From an uncultured Peptoniphilus sp. (GTDB taxonomy: Bacteria; Bacillota; Clostridia; Tissierellales; Peptoniphilaceae), in the NCBI RefSeq assembly GCF_946222045.1, contig NZ_CAMILN010000055.1, positions 1-6,636 of the forward strand: a DNA stretch of 6,636 nt. The letters run 5' to 3'. Below the pieces are notes generated by a model, which saw only the letters and a list, made by a program, of their open reading frames with translations, was not told the DNA's origin and searched no databases. This document shows positions 6,584 through 6,636 of the stretch, piece after piece; position 1 is the stretch's first letter; every line of letters starts with the position of its first letter. The translations under genes were made by a program, and so were the position numbers.

Positions 6584-6636
6584 TGAACTGACCCCCAAAA
6601 GTTGGACCTAAAAACCAACTTAAGGAGGTCAGTTTT
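6584..6636 (+). mobile_element. Left end of an IS3-family (IS150-group) insertion sequence, cut by the window edge
   Basis: From 6584 the sequence TGAACTGACCCCCAAAAG, continuing GTTGGAC-like to about 6608, matches the terminal-repeat pattern I know for IS150-group elements, including the obligatory 5'-TG. The second arm ends in ...TCAGTTTT, not ...TCAGTTCA, so the right side is internal and not the other end of a tiny element. A perfect Shine-Dalgarno AAGGAGGT (6622-6629) sits 8 nt before the window edge, so a transposase OrfA should start at or just after 6637. The identification is from remembered consensus, not a search. No transposase codons are visible. Confidence 0.72.
6586..6634 (+). 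promoter_or_regulatory. IS-end hairpin masking a transposase Shine-Dalgarno
   Basis: Arm 6586-6605 pairs with 6615-6634 at 17 of 20 positions (mismatches at 6597/6623, 6598/6622 and 6594/6626) around a 9-nt loop. The right arm contains the whole AAGGAGGT ribosome site (6622-6629). RNA reading in from the operon would include both arms and hide the site. RNA started inside the element would lack the left arm and leave it free. The structure is seen; the control role is inferred from comparable devices in IS10 and IS50. The short T run after the stem could also give weak termination. Confidence 0.6.

Noticed and set aside
6586..6636. Ordinary intrinsic terminator of the rightward operon
   Set aside because: The stem plus T run superficially fits. 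However, it has 3 mismatches, a terminal TG and an IS150-type repeat sequence, and a full Shine-Dalgarno in the descending arm. These fit an IS end better, although some termination cannot be excluded.
6584..6636. A complete miniature element (MITE) made only of two terminal repeats
   Set aside because: The right arm runs into TTTT rather than ending in CA, so it is not a functional right terminus.

Overview
The window is low-GC, AT-rich bacterial DNA. Codons are Firmicutes-like (AGA/AGG arginine, A/T third positions), Shine-Dalgarno sites are strong, and two of six genes use TTG starts. A flavodiiron oxygen-defence protein and radical SAM chemistry suggest an anaerobe. A Gram-positive anaerobic coccus of the Tissierellia (Peptoniphilus/Anaerococcus-like) is my guess from sequence style; I could not test it.

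Layout: bases 1-61 hold nothing I can identify. A strong bidirectional terminator (62-102) closes a leftward pair of genes. These are a TtcA-family PP-loop tRNA-thiolation enzyme (1452-2270) and, downstream of it, an FprA-type flavodiiron protein (114-1325). A 126-nt gap between them contains a 26-bp imperfect palindrome. A 270-nt divergent intergenic region (2271-2540) carries back-to-back extended -10 promoters: one for ttcA, and one for the rightward operon together with a leader hairpin.

The rightward operon has four tightly packed genes with gaps of 23, 2 and 20 nt: nicotinate phosphoribosyltransferase (NAD salvage), a radical SAM enzyme, an unrecognised highly charged 147-aa protein, and an AI-2E/PerM-family membrane protein. 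The order suggests cotranscription. No shared pathway is evident beyond NAD salvage by the first gene.

The right edge (6584-6636) looks like the left end of an IS3-family (IS150-group) insertion sequence. Its terminal repeat folds back on an internal copy that contains a perfect Shine-Dalgarno, as if to mask transposase translation in transcripts reading in from the operon. The 23 bases before it contain what looks like half of an intrinsic terminator, so the element may have split the operon's terminator. Most of the window is ordinary housekeeping sequence; the IS junction, the palindromes and the orphan 147-aa protein are the points worth a second look.
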